Assembly (NCBI GenBank): GCA_024710405.1
Contig: JANJUV010000022.1
Span: 48,454 to 112,453 of the forward strand
Length of the DNA stretch: 64,000 nucleotides
DNA from: Bacteroidales bacterium
GTDB taxonomy: Bacteria; Bacteroidota; Bacteroidia; Bacteroidales; F082
Reading direction: 5' to 3'
The notes under the pieces were generated by a model that saw nothing but the letters and a program-made list of their open reading frames with translations, was not told the DNA's origin and did not search any database. A program made the translations under genes and the position numbers. Below, in pieces: positions 16,922 to 25,866 of this stretch (positions within the stretch are counted from its first letter, which is position 1; each line of letters starts with the position of its first letter).

Positions 16922-18072
16922 GAGGTTACTTTGATTAGATTTTTAACTTGTCCGGCTTTCTTCAGGGCGCACTCAAGGGTAGCCGAAAGCACCGTAACAT
17001 GCCCCATTTTGCGGTAGGGCTTGGTTATCTGTTTGCCATAAAGGTGTATTTTCACCCCGTCGAGTGCCATGCTTTCTGTCAAACCCTCATACATCACCGG
17101 GCCTTCGTGTCCTTCAGCGCCCAGCACATTGATCATCACCGAAGGCAGCTTCATCTTTACACTTCCCAGCGGAAGGTTGAGGATGGCGCGCAGGTGCTGC
17201 TCAAACTGCGAAGTGATCATACTTTCGATGGTGTGGTGGCCGCTGTTGTGCGGACGTGGAGCCATCTCATTCACCAGCACTTCTCCCCTGCCGTCGGTGA
17301 AGAACTCCACTGCCAGCAATCCCTGCATGTCGAGCAACTCAATGATCTCAGCTGCAATACTCATGGCCTTCTCCGACTGGGCGGCTGTAATGTTCGACGG
17401 GCAAATCAGTTTATCAACAAGGTTGGCTGCCGGGTCGAAGACCATTTCGGCAACAGGATAACATTTCACCTCGCCTTTCTTGTTGCGGGCAACGATCACC
17501 GAGATTTCCTTCTCAATGTCCACTTTTTGCTCCACGACGGATGGCCCGGGAAGCAGTTTATGAAGTTCAGTCATATCGTTGATCACGGCTACCCCACGCC
17601 CGTCGTAGCCGCCACGACGGAGCTTCTGCACAAACGGAAGGCTTACTGTTCCCGCTTCAAGTTCCTGCTTAAGAGCTTCTGCATCATCAAAAAGAATAAA
17701 AGGTGCCGTTGGTATTCCGTTTCGCTGATAGAACTGCTTTTGCTGTCCCTTATCCTGTATCATCGCCAGCACTTCAGGGTCGGGAACAATGCGGCATCCT
17801 TCTGCTTTCAGCTGCCTCAGTGCATCAATATTGACACTCTCAATCTCAAACGTGAGTATATCTACCATTTTACCAAAGGCATACACAGCTTCGTAATCCA
17901 GATGGCTTCCCTGAATAAAATGTGAAGCAATGCTGCGGGCCGGACAATGCTCATCGCTGTCGAGGATATAGGTGATGATGTTCCATTTGCTTGCTTCCTG
18001 AATCAGCATCTTGCCTAATTGTCCTCCGGCAATGATCCCAAGCCTGAGGTTAGAGGTTACCAATCGTTCCAT
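16906..18072 (-). CDS. purK: 5-(carboxyamino)imidazole ribonucleotide synthase PurK
   Basis: An ATP-grasp enzyme that carboxylates AIR with bicarbonate to N5-CAIR, the substrate of PurE. The 388 residues show the N-terminal GIIAGGQLGKMLIQEA segment, the ATP-grasp loop LRRGGYDGRGV, the metal-binding VEFFTD and the NEMAPRPHNSGHHTIE motif. It is the promoter-proximal gene of the purKE pair. Confidence 0.96.
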   Translation of the reverse strand: MERLVTSNLRLGIIAGGQLGKMLIQEASKWNIITYILDSDEHCPARSIASHFIQGSHLDYEAVYAFGKMVDILTFEIESVNIDALRQLKAEGCRIVPDPEVLAMIQDKGQQKQFYQRNGIPTAPFILFDDAEALKQELEAGTVSLPFVQKLRRGGYDGRGVAVINDMTELHKLLPGPSVVEQKVDIEKEISVIVARNKKGEVKCYPVAEMVFDPAANLVDKLICPSNITAAQSEKAMSIAAEIIELLDMQGLLAVEFFTDGRGEVLVNEMAPRPHNSGHHTIESMITSQFEQHLRAILNLPLGSVKMKLPSVMINVLGAEGHEGPVMYEGLTESMALDGVKIHLYGKQITKPYRKMGHVTVLSATLECALKKAGQVKNLIKVTSWKKE

Positions 18073-18151
18073 TAAAGATTATTGTATTAGTTTTTTGAAC
18101 GGAGGCAGTGATGCACATGCGTCAGAACTCTGTTCCCGGCAAAAATAATGC

Positions 18152-19036
18152 TTAATGACTGTTTTGCTCGGCTTTTTTGAAAAAGTTGCCCGCCACGGTC
18201 AGAAACTCCTTCGGTTTTTCCAGATGGTGTTCGTGCGAAGCATCTTCAAAAACGTGCAGTTCGGCACCGGGCACAAGAATTTGGAAATAGCGGCATGTTT
18301 CAGGACGGGCTTCATCGTATTGGCCACAGCTAAGGAGTACAGGCATCGTTAACTCCCCGAGGTGTTCAGCGCGTTCAAATGATTTCAGTGTTCCGGTAAC
18401 CGTGAATTCGCTGGGCCCCCACATATGCACATACTGCTTCAGGTTCAGCTTCTCAAAAGTGCGGTTGATGCAATCGGGCCACTGTTCGAGGCGACAAACG
18501 TGCCGACGATAAAACGCCATCATGGCTTCCTGATATTCCGGAGCGGAAAAATCACCCGATTCTTCTGCTTTTTCAATTGTCATCCTGAGATCAGATGGCA
18601 TTTCTTCCACCCATTTTCGCTGATCTGCTATCCATCGCGAAGCACTCAGCAAGGGACCGGAAAGCAGCAGACTGACAACACCTGTTGGTTTCCTTGTCAA
18701 TATATATTCTGCCACCAATGATGCTCCCCACGACTGGCCCAGCAGATGCACCTTTTCAAGACCCAATTCTTCACGTAGCTGATGCAACTCATGGACAAAA
18801 CGCTCAATAACCCAAAGTGACGAATCGTCGGGATGTTCTGAATTTCCACATCCCAGCTGATCGTAAAAAACTACAGGTCGTTCATCAGACAATGCTTCAA
18901 GCGGCTCCAGATAATCATGTGTCGCCCCGGGGCCACCATGAACAAGCAACAGCGGAACTCCTTTTTTCTCCCGGCCGACAATACGATACCAGGTTTTACC
19001 ACCGGCAAAACCAATATACCCTTCTTCTTTTTGCAT
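18152..19036 (-). CDS. Alpha/beta hydrolase, proline iminopeptidase-like (peptidase S33)
   Basis: A 294-residue soluble alpha/beta hydrolase. The oxyanion-hole motif HGGPG and the nucleophile elbow GQSWG (Ser near residue 104) are those of prolyl aminopeptidases. The acid is in QYDEARP and the His in DASHEHHLEKP. The family trims N-terminal proline or other residues from peptides; the true substrate is not certain. No signal peptide is visible, so it is cytoplasmic. Confidence 0.88.
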   Translation of the reverse strand: MQKEEGYIGFAGGKTWYRIVGREKKGVPLLLVHGGPGATHDYLEPLEALSDERPVVFYDQLGCGNSEHPDDSSLWVIERFVHELHQLREELGLEKVHLLGQSWGASLVAEYILTRKPTGVVSLLLSGPLLSASRWIADQRKWVEEMPSDLRMTIEKAEESGDFSAPEYQEAMMAFYRRHVCRLEQWPDCINRTFEKLNLKQYVHMWGPSEFTVTGTLKSFERAEHLGELTMPVLLSCGQYDEARPETCRYFQILVPGAELHVFEDASHEHHLEKPKEFLTVAGNFFKKAEQNSH

Positions 19037-19302
19037 ACTTTTTTTTATTTACCACTATGGTCTATGTTTATTAGCAATCTTTCGAAAAATGACGAATCCA
19101 ATTTTTTGCTGCAATGAGTGTGATCAATCCAAAGCATGTACTTCAAATCTTATTTAATGATGGTTACTTTGGAATTCCGGAAATGGTAACATAGCCTGTC
19201 CGCATGATCAACAAGACTTCTATAATTCGGATAACAAGGTTTCTGTTACTCTCCTGACATGGAACAGAGCATTGCGAACACATCATTTATCCCGTCCGGA
19301 AA

Positions 19303-19953
19303 TCAATGATTGATTCTGAAATCAATCAGCTTCTTCTCAAACAGGGTATCCTGACTGGTGGTATCAACGATAACTTCATATATCAATCCAATCCCCTTTG
19401 CGTATTTCTGGTAACTCTTTTTATTGATTTCAGGCCCGTAAACCCAACGTCCTTCGAGTACCAAAACTGAGTCCTGTCCGTCAAAAAATTTATTGGCAAC
19501 GCGCACTTTCTCGCTGAAATCCCCATAACGCTTGTCGGACCAATACCGCTCAAACGAAAATCCAACCGTTTCTGACAATATCGGCCATTGTGTGTAAAAA
19601 TCACCAAATGGTGGTCTGATATGCTCAATACGCATGTAACCATAGATAGGCCGTCCATTCAAGAAAGGTACATAAACCGTATCTGAATACGAATCAACAA
19701 CGTTTCCGGCGCTGTCGTAGGTAAACTGATTGTTCTTGTAGAAATGCATCTGGTACTTCGCTCCCACATTATCTGTGTTAATCTGCGCACCATTAACCAT
19801 ATATTTCCACCACGAACCGGGATATGCCGGATAGTATGCCATCGGCTTTATTGTGTCGTAAGTTTGCGGCAGTGGTTTCTCAACTTCTGTTATGTTTTTT
19901 TTGCAGGCTGTGAACAGAATAATCAGCAGCAGCATTTTGATGATCCGTTTCAT
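19303..19953 (-). CDS. Hypothetical lipoprotein
   Basis: A 216-residue exported protein with a clear lipobox (LFTAC) after MKRIIKMLLLIILFTACKK. The body is rich in Tyr, Trp and beta-strand-like segments (YPAYPGSWWKYMVNG), suggesting a soluble surface beta-protein. I do not recognise a family. It is the first of a run of small accessory genes on the minus strand. Confidence 0.7.
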   Translation of the reverse strand: MKRIIKMLLLIILFTACKKNITEVEKPLPQTYDTIKPMAYYPAYPGSWWKYMVNGAQINTDNVGAKYQMHFYKNNQFTYDSAGNVVDSYSDTVYVPFLNGRPIYGYMRIEHIRPPFGDFYTQWPILSETVGFSFERYWSDKRYGDFSEKVRVANKFFDGQDSVLVLEGRWVYGPEINKKSYQKYAKGIGLIYEVIVDTTSQDTLFEKKLIDFRINH

Positions 19954-20043
19954 ATCTGAACAAACATCATGTGATTCTATAAAAATTAACGACTAATACA
20001 TAATTGTCTCATGCCCTGATTCCCTTTTAGCCATTCAATTGTG

Positions 20044-20478
20044 CTATTTCAACTGCTTTTTGAATGTAATAATTACTTCCACATCTTTCAGTTGTTCCCC
20101 TTGCCCGACGGCAATTACCAAAGGAATAAGTTTTCCGATGGGTTTTGCTTTCTGAAACTGCTGTTTGATTGTCGGGTCAATTTCGAGCTGCATCAACTCG
20201 TGCCGGTTTTTTTCCGTGAAGAAAAAACTCAGCTGAAACATCTGTGGAAAAACCGACAACCAGCAAATCGTCTTTTTGCCACTGCTAATCCTGCACAGCC
20301 ATGCTTTTCCGTCATTATAATACTTCCATGTTGCCTCCAGTTGAAAGATTTCGGAGCTTGTGTGCGAAAACTGCTGATAGACCCCGAAAAGCGCCGGGCC
20401 AAGAGCATCTTCAATTACCAAAGCGGTTGGTTCTGTGTCTTTATCGCGCAGGAGCATCGTTCTTTGCTTTTGTTCCAT
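20044..20478 (-). CDS. DUF3788 family protein
   Basis: This 144-residue cytoplasmic protein matches the DUF3788 pattern: an aromatic WKYYNDGKAWLCRISSGKK strand pair, then TICWLSVF and a later GKLIPL. Biochemical function is unknown. Such small genes are frequent mobile cargo. Its first codons and upstream flank are repeated at 22031-22064, where a fragment of a second copy precedes the intact SMR gene, showing a local duplication. Confidence 0.7.
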   Translation of the reverse strand: MEQKQRTMLLRDKDTEPTALVIEDALGPALFGVYQQFSHTSSEIFQLEATWKYYNDGKAWLCRISSGKKTICWLSVFPQMFQLSFFFTEKNRHELMQLEIDPTIKQQFQKAKPIGKLIPLVIAVGQGEQLKDVEVIITFKKQLK

Positions 20479-20697
20479 ATAACTGATTTAATGATTTATC
20501 ATACGTCTGATTAATAATATTGTTTGCGGCAGATGCGCTCCTATTACACTTAATGAGTTATCTTCAAACCGACAATCCCGACTACTATGAGCAGCGCCGA
20601 CAACATCCTCCATATCCCTGCCGAATCGCCGAAAAACACAATGCCGACCAGCAGTGTACGTACCGCCCCTATTCCAGTCCAGACGCTATAGGACGTA
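20445..20697. repeat. Direct duplication, copy A (with 22031-22283)
   Basis: About 253 bases including the DUF3788 start, the intergenic region and the 3' half of an SMR gene recur at 22031-22283 with a constant offset of 1586 bases and scattered substitutions. The copies diverge abruptly at about 20698, where an attC-like repeat begins. Confidence 0.85.
20550..20697 (-). pseudogene. Truncated SMR exporter gene (second copy of the 22136 gene)
   Basis: The last 48 or so codons match the C-terminal half of the intact SugE-like gene at 22136-22453 (VWTGIGAV, VGIVFFGDSAGIWRMLS, LLIVVGIVGLK). The N-terminal half is missing; the sequence upstream is instead an attC-like repeat. The open frame runs into the repeat to 20741 but that part has no SMR similarity. 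The loss of helix 1 with its essential Glu means no function is expected. Confidence 0.85.
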
Positions 20698-20699
20698 CT

Positions 20700-20822
20700 G
20701 ACGATTTGGCTCTTGGCACAGTGGCTGATTACGGAGCACAAAACTTCAATATATCACAAAATTTGATTCTAGATAAAACCTTGATTTAAAATCTGAACCA
20801 GCCATTGAGCCATACGCCTGTT
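20700..20822. repeat. attC-like site S0, isolated, abutting the truncated SMR gene
   Basis: It shares the body of the sites in the large array: GGCTCTTGGCACAGTGGC with the complementary GCCATTGAGCC near the right end, GGAGCACAAAAC in the loop, and a terminal GTTGGCGG at 20820. The left AAC core is degenerate (GACG). Left and right arms pair over about 18 positions. Confidence 0.75.
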
Positions 20823-20847
20823 GGCGGTTCGTTGCTTTTTGTATGTT

Positions 20848-21664
20848 TTATTTCAATTTCTTTATCGCGTTACTTTCAAGCAATGATTTCATTTGTGTAA
20901 TGGCAACTCTATTGAGCTGGATAAGTCTTTCGTTTTGAGTCAATCCTTGTCTGAGAAGTAATGCGTTGATACTTTCCATATTACTCAATACAACCAACTG
21001 TTCCAATGTCGCATTATCTCTGATATTACCGCTTTTATCAGGATGGCTGTCCCGCCATTCTTTGGATGTAATTCCGAAAAGTGCCACGTTCAATAAGTCT
21101 GCTTCGTTGGCGTAAACAAAACTTGCCTGTTGTTTAGTAATTTTATTGAGGTATCAGGTTTTCTTTGATTGCGTCTGTGTGTATGTGGTAATTTACTTTG
21201 GCTAAAGTTCGTTGCAAATTCCATTCTAATTTCAAGCGGTCGTTTTCTTCGCTTTTTAAACGTTGAAACTCTTTGATTAGATAAACTTTAAATTGCGGAC
21301 TAATCCACATTCCAAATTCAAATGCAATATCCGGATGTGCATAAGTTCCACCATACCTGCCTGCTGTGGCTTTCAATCCGATTGCGTTCGTTTTCTCAAC
21401 CCACTCTTTTACACTTAGTTTGTATCTATTCAAACCTGCCTGACTTTTAATTATGGCAAATTCGCCATAATTAAAATCCGGATTGTAAACCGATTCCCAA
21501 ATTCCAAGATATTCAACTGTGTTCCTGTTGCGTAACCAATCGGAAATGAAAAAATCTCCGTCCTTAGCTTTCAGCATATCCGTCAATGAAATATACTCCT
21601 TTTCGTTGTCAAAAAGTATGGTTATTTCTTTGCCTTCAACTTGTATCTTTTTATTCTTTGCCAT
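20848..21664 (-). pseudogene. KilA-N domain protein, frameshifted
   Basis: Two frames together encode one KilA-N-type DNA-binding protein. 21664-21143 gives the N-terminal part (ISLTDMLKAKDGDFFISDWLRN, then GRYGGTYAHPDIAFEFGMWIS), ending in IPQ and a stop. 21146-20848 resumes in another frame with NKITKQQASFVYANEADLLNVALFGIT and SKEWRDSHPD. Removal of one copy of a tandem eight-base TACCTCAA would explain the shift exactly, because the remaining sequence reads ATACCTCAATAAA. KilA-N proteins occur in phages and as accessory genes in Bacteroidetes; function unknown. Confidence 0.8.
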
Positions 21665-22030
21665 ATTATTCTTGTAAGTGACAAATTTACACATAGAAAT
21701 TCAGCGGAAATCTATGTCAAACTTTCGCAAAGTTTTTCACTTTCGGACAGCAATTATCATCATAATTGCTCATCTGTTTTTCTGAAAATCAATGCATATT
21801 ACATTTTATAGGCTTCCCACCACAAAACAACAACACTTGGCGCTGATTAAATTTAGTCCGTATTCACTTCGTTCCGCGAATCAAAACTCGCGGTTTGTAA
21901 TCTTTGACAGTTCAAAAGAGCTTGTATGCGTGTAAAACTTTGTCGCGCCTGTCCTTTTTTAACCAGTATAATTGATTGGGCACCGATAGCTAATCGGCGC
22001 TAGCAGGAGCACCTGGCTCTATGCTTTTTT
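21665..22030. other. Non-coding stretch between KilA-N remnant and duplication copy B
   Basis: No supported gene. A small hairpin (CCGCGA at 21874 with TCGCGG at 21888) is present and a piece of repeat-like sequence (TTGGCGCTG near 21838). No complete attC-like site could be recognised, although the cassette start matching S0 would be expected here. Confidence 0.5.
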
Positions 22031-22283
22031 CGCGCAGGAGCATCGTTCTTTGCTTTTGTTCCATCTAACTGATTTAATGATTTATCATACGTCTGATTAA
22101 TAATATTGTTTGCGGCAGATGCGCTCATTAAGCACTCAGTGTGCTATCTTTAAACCGACAATCCCGACTACGATGAGCAGCGCCGACAACATCCTCCATA
22201 TCCCTGCCGAATCGCCGAAAAACACAATGCCGACCAGCAGTGTTCCTACCGCCCCTATTCCGGTCCACACGGCATAGGCCGTC
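22031..22283. repeat. Direct duplication, copy B (with 20445-20697)
   Basis: It contains the first codons of a DUF3788 gene (22031-22064, no continuation upstream) and the 3' part of the intact SMR gene. See copy A for alignment. The fragment of the DUF3788 start shows that the ancestral order was DUF3788 followed upstream by SMR. Confidence 0.85.
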
Positions 22284-22453
22284 CCAATGGGGATGCTCTT
22301 CTGTGCCAGCCACAAAAACAAACCGCTCAAACTCATCGACACAACCGCCAGCGCAATGCCCGTGTAACGCTCAGTCATGGTTTGTGATAGTTTCAACCCC
22401 AGCGGCCAGCCTATTTCAAACAGGCCTGCAATAATCAGATATATCCAACTCAT
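22136..22453 (-). CDS. sugE: SMR-family exporter, SugE/Gdx (guanidinium) type
   Basis: A 105-residue four-helix inner-membrane transporter. The essential Glu is in helix 1 (AGLFEIGWPLGLK), and the VWTGIGAVGTLLVGIVFFGD segment is that of SugE/Gdx proteins rather than EmrE/Qac. Gdx transporters exchange guanidinium for protons. SMR genes are classical integron cassette cargo. No guanidine riboswitch could be recognised upstream. The 3' half is duplicated at 20550-20697. Confidence 0.9.
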   Translation of the reverse strand: MSWIYLIIAGLFEIGWPLGLKLSQTMTERYTGIALAVVSMSLSGLFLWLAQKSIPIGTAYAVWTGIGAVGTLLVGIVFFGDSAGIWRMLSALLIVVGIVGLKIAH

Positions 22454-22636
22454 AACAAAAGATTCAATTGTACTTTAATTAATTTCTTTTCTCAGCATCT
22501 GCAAACGGCAGACTTCTATCTATTAACGAGCCGGTGAGCCACTCTACAAAATTAAAAACTACCGTCTTTCATCCTCTCCTATTCTGAATTATTCTCAATC
22601 CTAAACATCGCCCGTGATAGCTGATTTAACTTTAAT

Positions 22637-23101
22637 CTATTTCGTTGTTTTCAAGCCCATTTCCGTAAAAACACGGTCAACAGGTTCCCACAATTCTATC
22701 TTGTTGCCATCGGCGTCCATAATATGCACAAACTTCCCGTAGTCGTAGGTTTCAATGGCATCCAGAATGGTCACACCATTGTTTCTGAGTTTGTCCACCA
22801 GTCCTTCTATGTTCTGAACCCGGTAATTGATCATGAATTCTTTTTTTGATGGGGCAAAATAAGCACTCCCCTGTTCGAACGGACTCCATTGCAGGTAGTT
22901 AATTTCGTCAGGCCGGTTCGCATTTCTGAATTCAAAACTGGAGCCCCATTGATTTACCTCAAGCCCCAATTGAGCAGCATACCATTCTTTTGTCTTTTCG
23001 GGGTTTTCGGAGAAAAAGAAAATGCCCCCGATTCCGGTCACTTTTGGTGTTGCGTCTGGCTGAGCAACCGATTCGTCAGCATGTTTGTTGTGTTCATTCA
23101 T
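22637..23101 (-). CDS. VOC (glyoxalase/bleomycin-resistance fold) protein
   Basis: This 154-residue protein has one complete VOC unit: GIGGIFFFSENPEKTKEWYAAQLGL at the start and DADGNKIELWEPVD near the end, containing the usual metal-site Glu. VOC proteins range from lyases to drug-binding resistance proteins; the specific function is unknown. The first 20 residues (NEHNKHADESVAQPDATPK) are a polar extension. Confidence 0.85.
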   Translation of the reverse strand: MNEHNKHADESVAQPDATPKVTGIGGIFFFSENPEKTKEWYAAQLGLEVNQWGSSFEFRNANRPDEINYLQWSPFEQGSAYFAPSKKEFMINYRVQNIEGLVDKLRNNGVTILDAIETYDYGKFVHIMDADGNKIELWEPVDRVFTEMGLKTTK

Positions 23102-23165
23102 AGATCTGATTTATTGATTTGAAAATAAAAAGGATGTCGTGTCGACTTATCCCTAACCTGCCAAG

Positions 23166-23618
23166 CTATTCCCTCAAATTTTTTGATAGATAAATCATAT
23201 CAACCAACTGTATATCGCCATCAAACATTGGGTGGTCGTAATTGTCGGTAAAAAAATTCTTCACCCTGTGCGATTGTTCGAATCCGCAACTTTCGTAAAA
23301 GGACAAGATTGCCAGCGTTTCGCCCGTGCCAACAAGCATTGTTTTGTAGTGGTCTTTGTAAAAATCCGAGATGTAACGAATTAATCTCCTGCCGTAACCT
23401 TTGCCCTGATAGTTCGGATAAGTCGCAATGTTTTTCAACTCGCAGGTTTCATCGTTTATTTGCACAACAACGCAAACACTTTTCAAATCATCGTCATACA
23501 AAGCAAACAAGTCTCCATCAGGCAAATACCTGTCAATCATATTTTCCTGCTCATCTGCCAGCAACAATAAGCCGAGGAACTGTTTCTTGTTATTGGTGAT
23601 TTTTTCGATATGCACCAT
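23166..23618 (-). CDS. GNAT-family N-acetyltransferase
   Basis: A 150-residue acetyltransferase. The acetyl-CoA binding motif A is [17 protein letters not shown] (QGKGYG P-loop), followed by the [15 protein letters not shown] motif B. The acceptor is unknown. A decayed second copy of the N-terminal part of this gene lies at 24575-24703. Confidence 0.88.
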   Translation of the reverse strand: MVHIEKITNNKKQFLGLLLLADEQENMIDRYLPDGDLFALYDDDLKSVCVVVQINDETCELKNIATYPNYQGKGYGRRLIRYISDFYKDHYKTMLVGTGETLAILSFYESCGFEQSHRVKNFFTDNYDHPMFDGDIQLVDMIYLSKNLRE

Positions 23619-23788
23619 AATGATGTTTACTTTTTTGTCATATAATTTATGCTGCTGTAATGATCAGGTGTAATAGACAGTAGTATTTGCGCATGGCTCC
23701 CGATTCACCAATGGTAACTTATGGCCGGCTTCTTTGGTTGATGACCCTCTGAAACCCTTTTGGGATATAGATTAGCTATTAGTTGCTG

Positions 23789-24133
23789 TCAGTTCTGCCC
23801 GTTCAACAGTCCTTCAACTTCAGTTTTTAGTTTTTGCAAATGATTGATCACAATACTCCATATCATGTCGTCAGATACCCTGTCATATCCATGAACAATC
23901 CGGTTTCGGGTTCCCACAATCTGTTTTGCGTTATTAAGCTCAAAATTCTTATCCATTTTCAGAATCCGGTTGACAGCCTCTCCAATAATCTCAATATTAC
24001 GTTCGATTGCCCGCTTTGTTCTGATGTCCTTTTGATATTCAGCGAAAATTTTAGGTCTGTCCGCATAATAGCTTTCAATTTCATCTATCGATTGAAGAAT
24101 ATCAAAGAGCCAGGTTTTGATTTAAGGATTCAT
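23789..24133 (-). pseudogene. hepT: HepT-like HEPN toxin gene with an early stop
   Basis: From 24121 downward the frame encodes a HEPN/DUF86 protein (IKTWLFDILQSIDEIESYY, RAIERNIEIIGEAVNRI), with the RNase/AMPylation-target motif in GTRNRIVHGYDRV (RX4H). The only in-frame ATG (24133) is followed by TAA as the fourth codon (24122-24124). Expression needs readthrough or an unusual start (ATC at 24121 or ATT at 24106), so it is either inactive or weakly expressed. It overlaps the end of the MNT antitoxin gene by about 30 bases, the standard MNT-HepT arrangement. Confidence 0.75.
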
Positions 24134-24425
24134 ACAGTAGTAGTTTTGAAGAATTAATTGACTGTCGCAGATAAGGATTTCTGATAGCATTGTTTTCCAA
24201 TAAATCAACCTGCCGTTTGAATATCTCTTCAAGCGCTTGTTTCAGGCTGAAATAATTGTCGGCATAGTCTCGCAGGTCAATGTCGGAGAAGTCAACCAGG
24301 AAGTCAACATCGCTATTATTGTCAAATCTATCCGTCAAAACCGATCCAAAAACAAATAGCTGCGAAACATAATGCTGCTTGCATAACTGATGAATTTTTT
24401 CCAAATTTTGATCAATGATACCCAT
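24102..24425 (-). CDS. mntA: MNT-type nucleotidyltransferase antitoxin
   Basis: A minimal nucleotidyltransferase of about 107 residues with the GSX10DXD motif (FGSVLTDRFDNNSDVDFLVDF). In MNT-HepT systems it AMPylates a tyrosine of the HEPN toxin to silence it. The start at 24425 (MGIIDQ) is preferred; the frame is open to 24458. The adjacent toxin gene carries a nonsense codon. Confidence 0.85.
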   Translation of the reverse strand: MGIIDQNLEKIHQLCKQHYVSQLFVFGSVLTDRFDNNSDVDFLVDFSDIDLRDYADNYFSLKQALEEIFKRQVDLLENNAIRNPYLRQSINSSKLLLYESLNQNLAL

Positions 24426-24574
24426 ACCCCAAAAATACAATTTTTCTACTTCACACAATTATTGCTACTATCTGGTTGCTCTTTAGCATTTTGAATCCTG
24501 CTTCGCTTACAAATCCCGCCGCATTTTTTATTGCGAATCAACCGGCGTCGGAAATACAACGGGAACACTTTTCT

Positions 24575-24703
24575 AGCCATCATAATCTCAAGCAAACAAA
24601 TCCCCTTCAGGCAAATACCTGTCAATCATATTTTCCTGCTCATCTGCCAACAACAATAGTCAAGGTACTGCTTTTTGTTTTCGAGGATCTGAACGATTTT
24701 CAC
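24575..24703 (-). pseudogene. GNAT acetyltransferase fragment, frameshifted
   Basis: The minus strand encodes KIVQILENKKQYLD and then, after a one-base shift, [20 protein letters not shown] and LFA. This parallels the N-terminus of the intact GNAT gene ([30 protein letters not shown]). A stop follows and the acetyl-CoA motif is absent. It is a relic of a paralogous gene. Confidence 0.75.
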
Positions 24704-24952
24704 AGCTTAAGTTTACGTTACTGTGCTCCATACTATCACTTGACCGACTGAGGAGACCTGAAAAGTGGTCAATGTCAATATGAACCAGCAACTGTACAAA
24801 GTAGCACACTAAATCGAAGCTAAAAGTGTAATGCCATCATGCACTTGAGTACTAAATCTGCATAGTTGCTCAGGCTAACCGGCAATACTTTCTTATGACT
24901 CTTTGGCTATATAAAACCATGAAATCAGCTCAAAGAAATAGTTCCCGACTGT
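24704..24952. other. Non-coding stretch in the decayed segment
   Basis: I see no gene, repeat or RNA here. It sits between two relics and has many stops in all frames. Confidence 0.4.
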
Positions 24953-25380
24953 TTAAGGTGTGTTGGTGAGGTAATTCCCAACGTAAGCTACTACGGCAAC
25001 AAACAGGCCTACTATTATGTTGCCCCACAATAGGCTTACTTCAACGGAGCACAAGTAGTACTGCCAAAGATCCGATAATCATGTGTTTACAACAAAGTTA
25101 CAAAAACCATGTTTGAGGATCACGCAGATTCTTTTTCGAATTGAAGATCTAAGGTCCTTTGATACAGTGTAATAAGCAGTCAGTATCAATAACACGGGAA
25201 GTGAAGTGGCCAGATGCACACCCATTCCCAACACAGTAACAACATCATTGTTGATGCAATCAACCTAAACGGGAAGTACATCATATTTCCTGAATGTAAA
25301 TAATTTATACCCCAGTTAATGGCGACACTGATCACACCATTGACAGTTGCTCCAAGAAGATTCTTGTCTATATATAACAT
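24953..25380 (-). pseudogene. Decayed integral-membrane protein gene
   Basis: Pieces in successive frames of the minus strand read as one small membrane protein: LLGATVNGVISVAINWGINYL (25360-25290), VVTVLGMGVHLATSLPVLLI and TAYYTVSKDLR with KRICVILKHGFCNFVV (25250-25090), then SLLWGNIIVGLFVAVVAYVGN and YLTNTP ending at 24953. Together they make about 140 residues with three or four helices, interrupted by at least two frameshifts. I do not recognise the family by name. Confidence 0.6.
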
Positions 25381-25766
25381 TCAAGAGTTTGGACACCGTC
25401 GCCTCCTGCCTTATTCACCAAAATCTCAATGCTTCCAAATTTCTTCTCTGCGATATGCACCAGGTTCACAAGATCTTCATCCTTATTTACTATACAAACA
25501 GCAGCCATGGCGTTGCCTCCATATTTGTATGTCGGGGAACCCACATATTCAGCCGCCTCCTGATTAAGGTCTGCATCAACAACCTTAGCTCCGAAGGCAG
25601 CGAGTATTTCAGAGGAACATTTTCCCATTCCGGCACCTACTCCTGCGACATTTGTTGTTTTGTTCGATAAACAAATTAATTCTTCTTGTCTATTTTCTTT
25701 TCGATTGTTGACATGATTCCCGTAGCGAAAAAAGTACATGGTTTGCGAAAAATTGCAACACATCAT
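25368..25766 (-). pseudogene. Short-chain dehydrogenase/reductase relic, N-terminal half
   Basis: Residues from about 40 on resemble the first half of an SDR: a damaged Rossmann glycine loop (VAGVGAGMGKCSSEIL), AAFGAKVVDADLNQEAAEYV, then KDEDLVNLVHIAEKKFGSIEI and LVNKAGG. The normal NNAGG is altered to NKAGG, and the catalytic Ser-Tyr-Lys half is missing. It ends against the decayed membrane-protein gene, so it is very likely non-functional. Confidence 0.7.
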
Positions 25767-25866
25767 ACTGACTTACAGTTTCATCATTCAATGTACACAG
25801 TAAAAGCTATACTCATTGTAATGTTTCAAAAGAACTTCCTTGAAACAGTCAATTTCCTTAAAACAA

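Noticed and set aside
21874..21893. Hairpin CCGCGA/TCGCGG as a terminator or attC site
   Set aside because: Six-base arms, no T-run and no GTT/AAC cores; not enough to call it.
23834..24157. Plus-strand frame over the HepT region
   Set aside because: The minus-strand translation gives a clear HEPN protein; the plus-strand one has no similarity.
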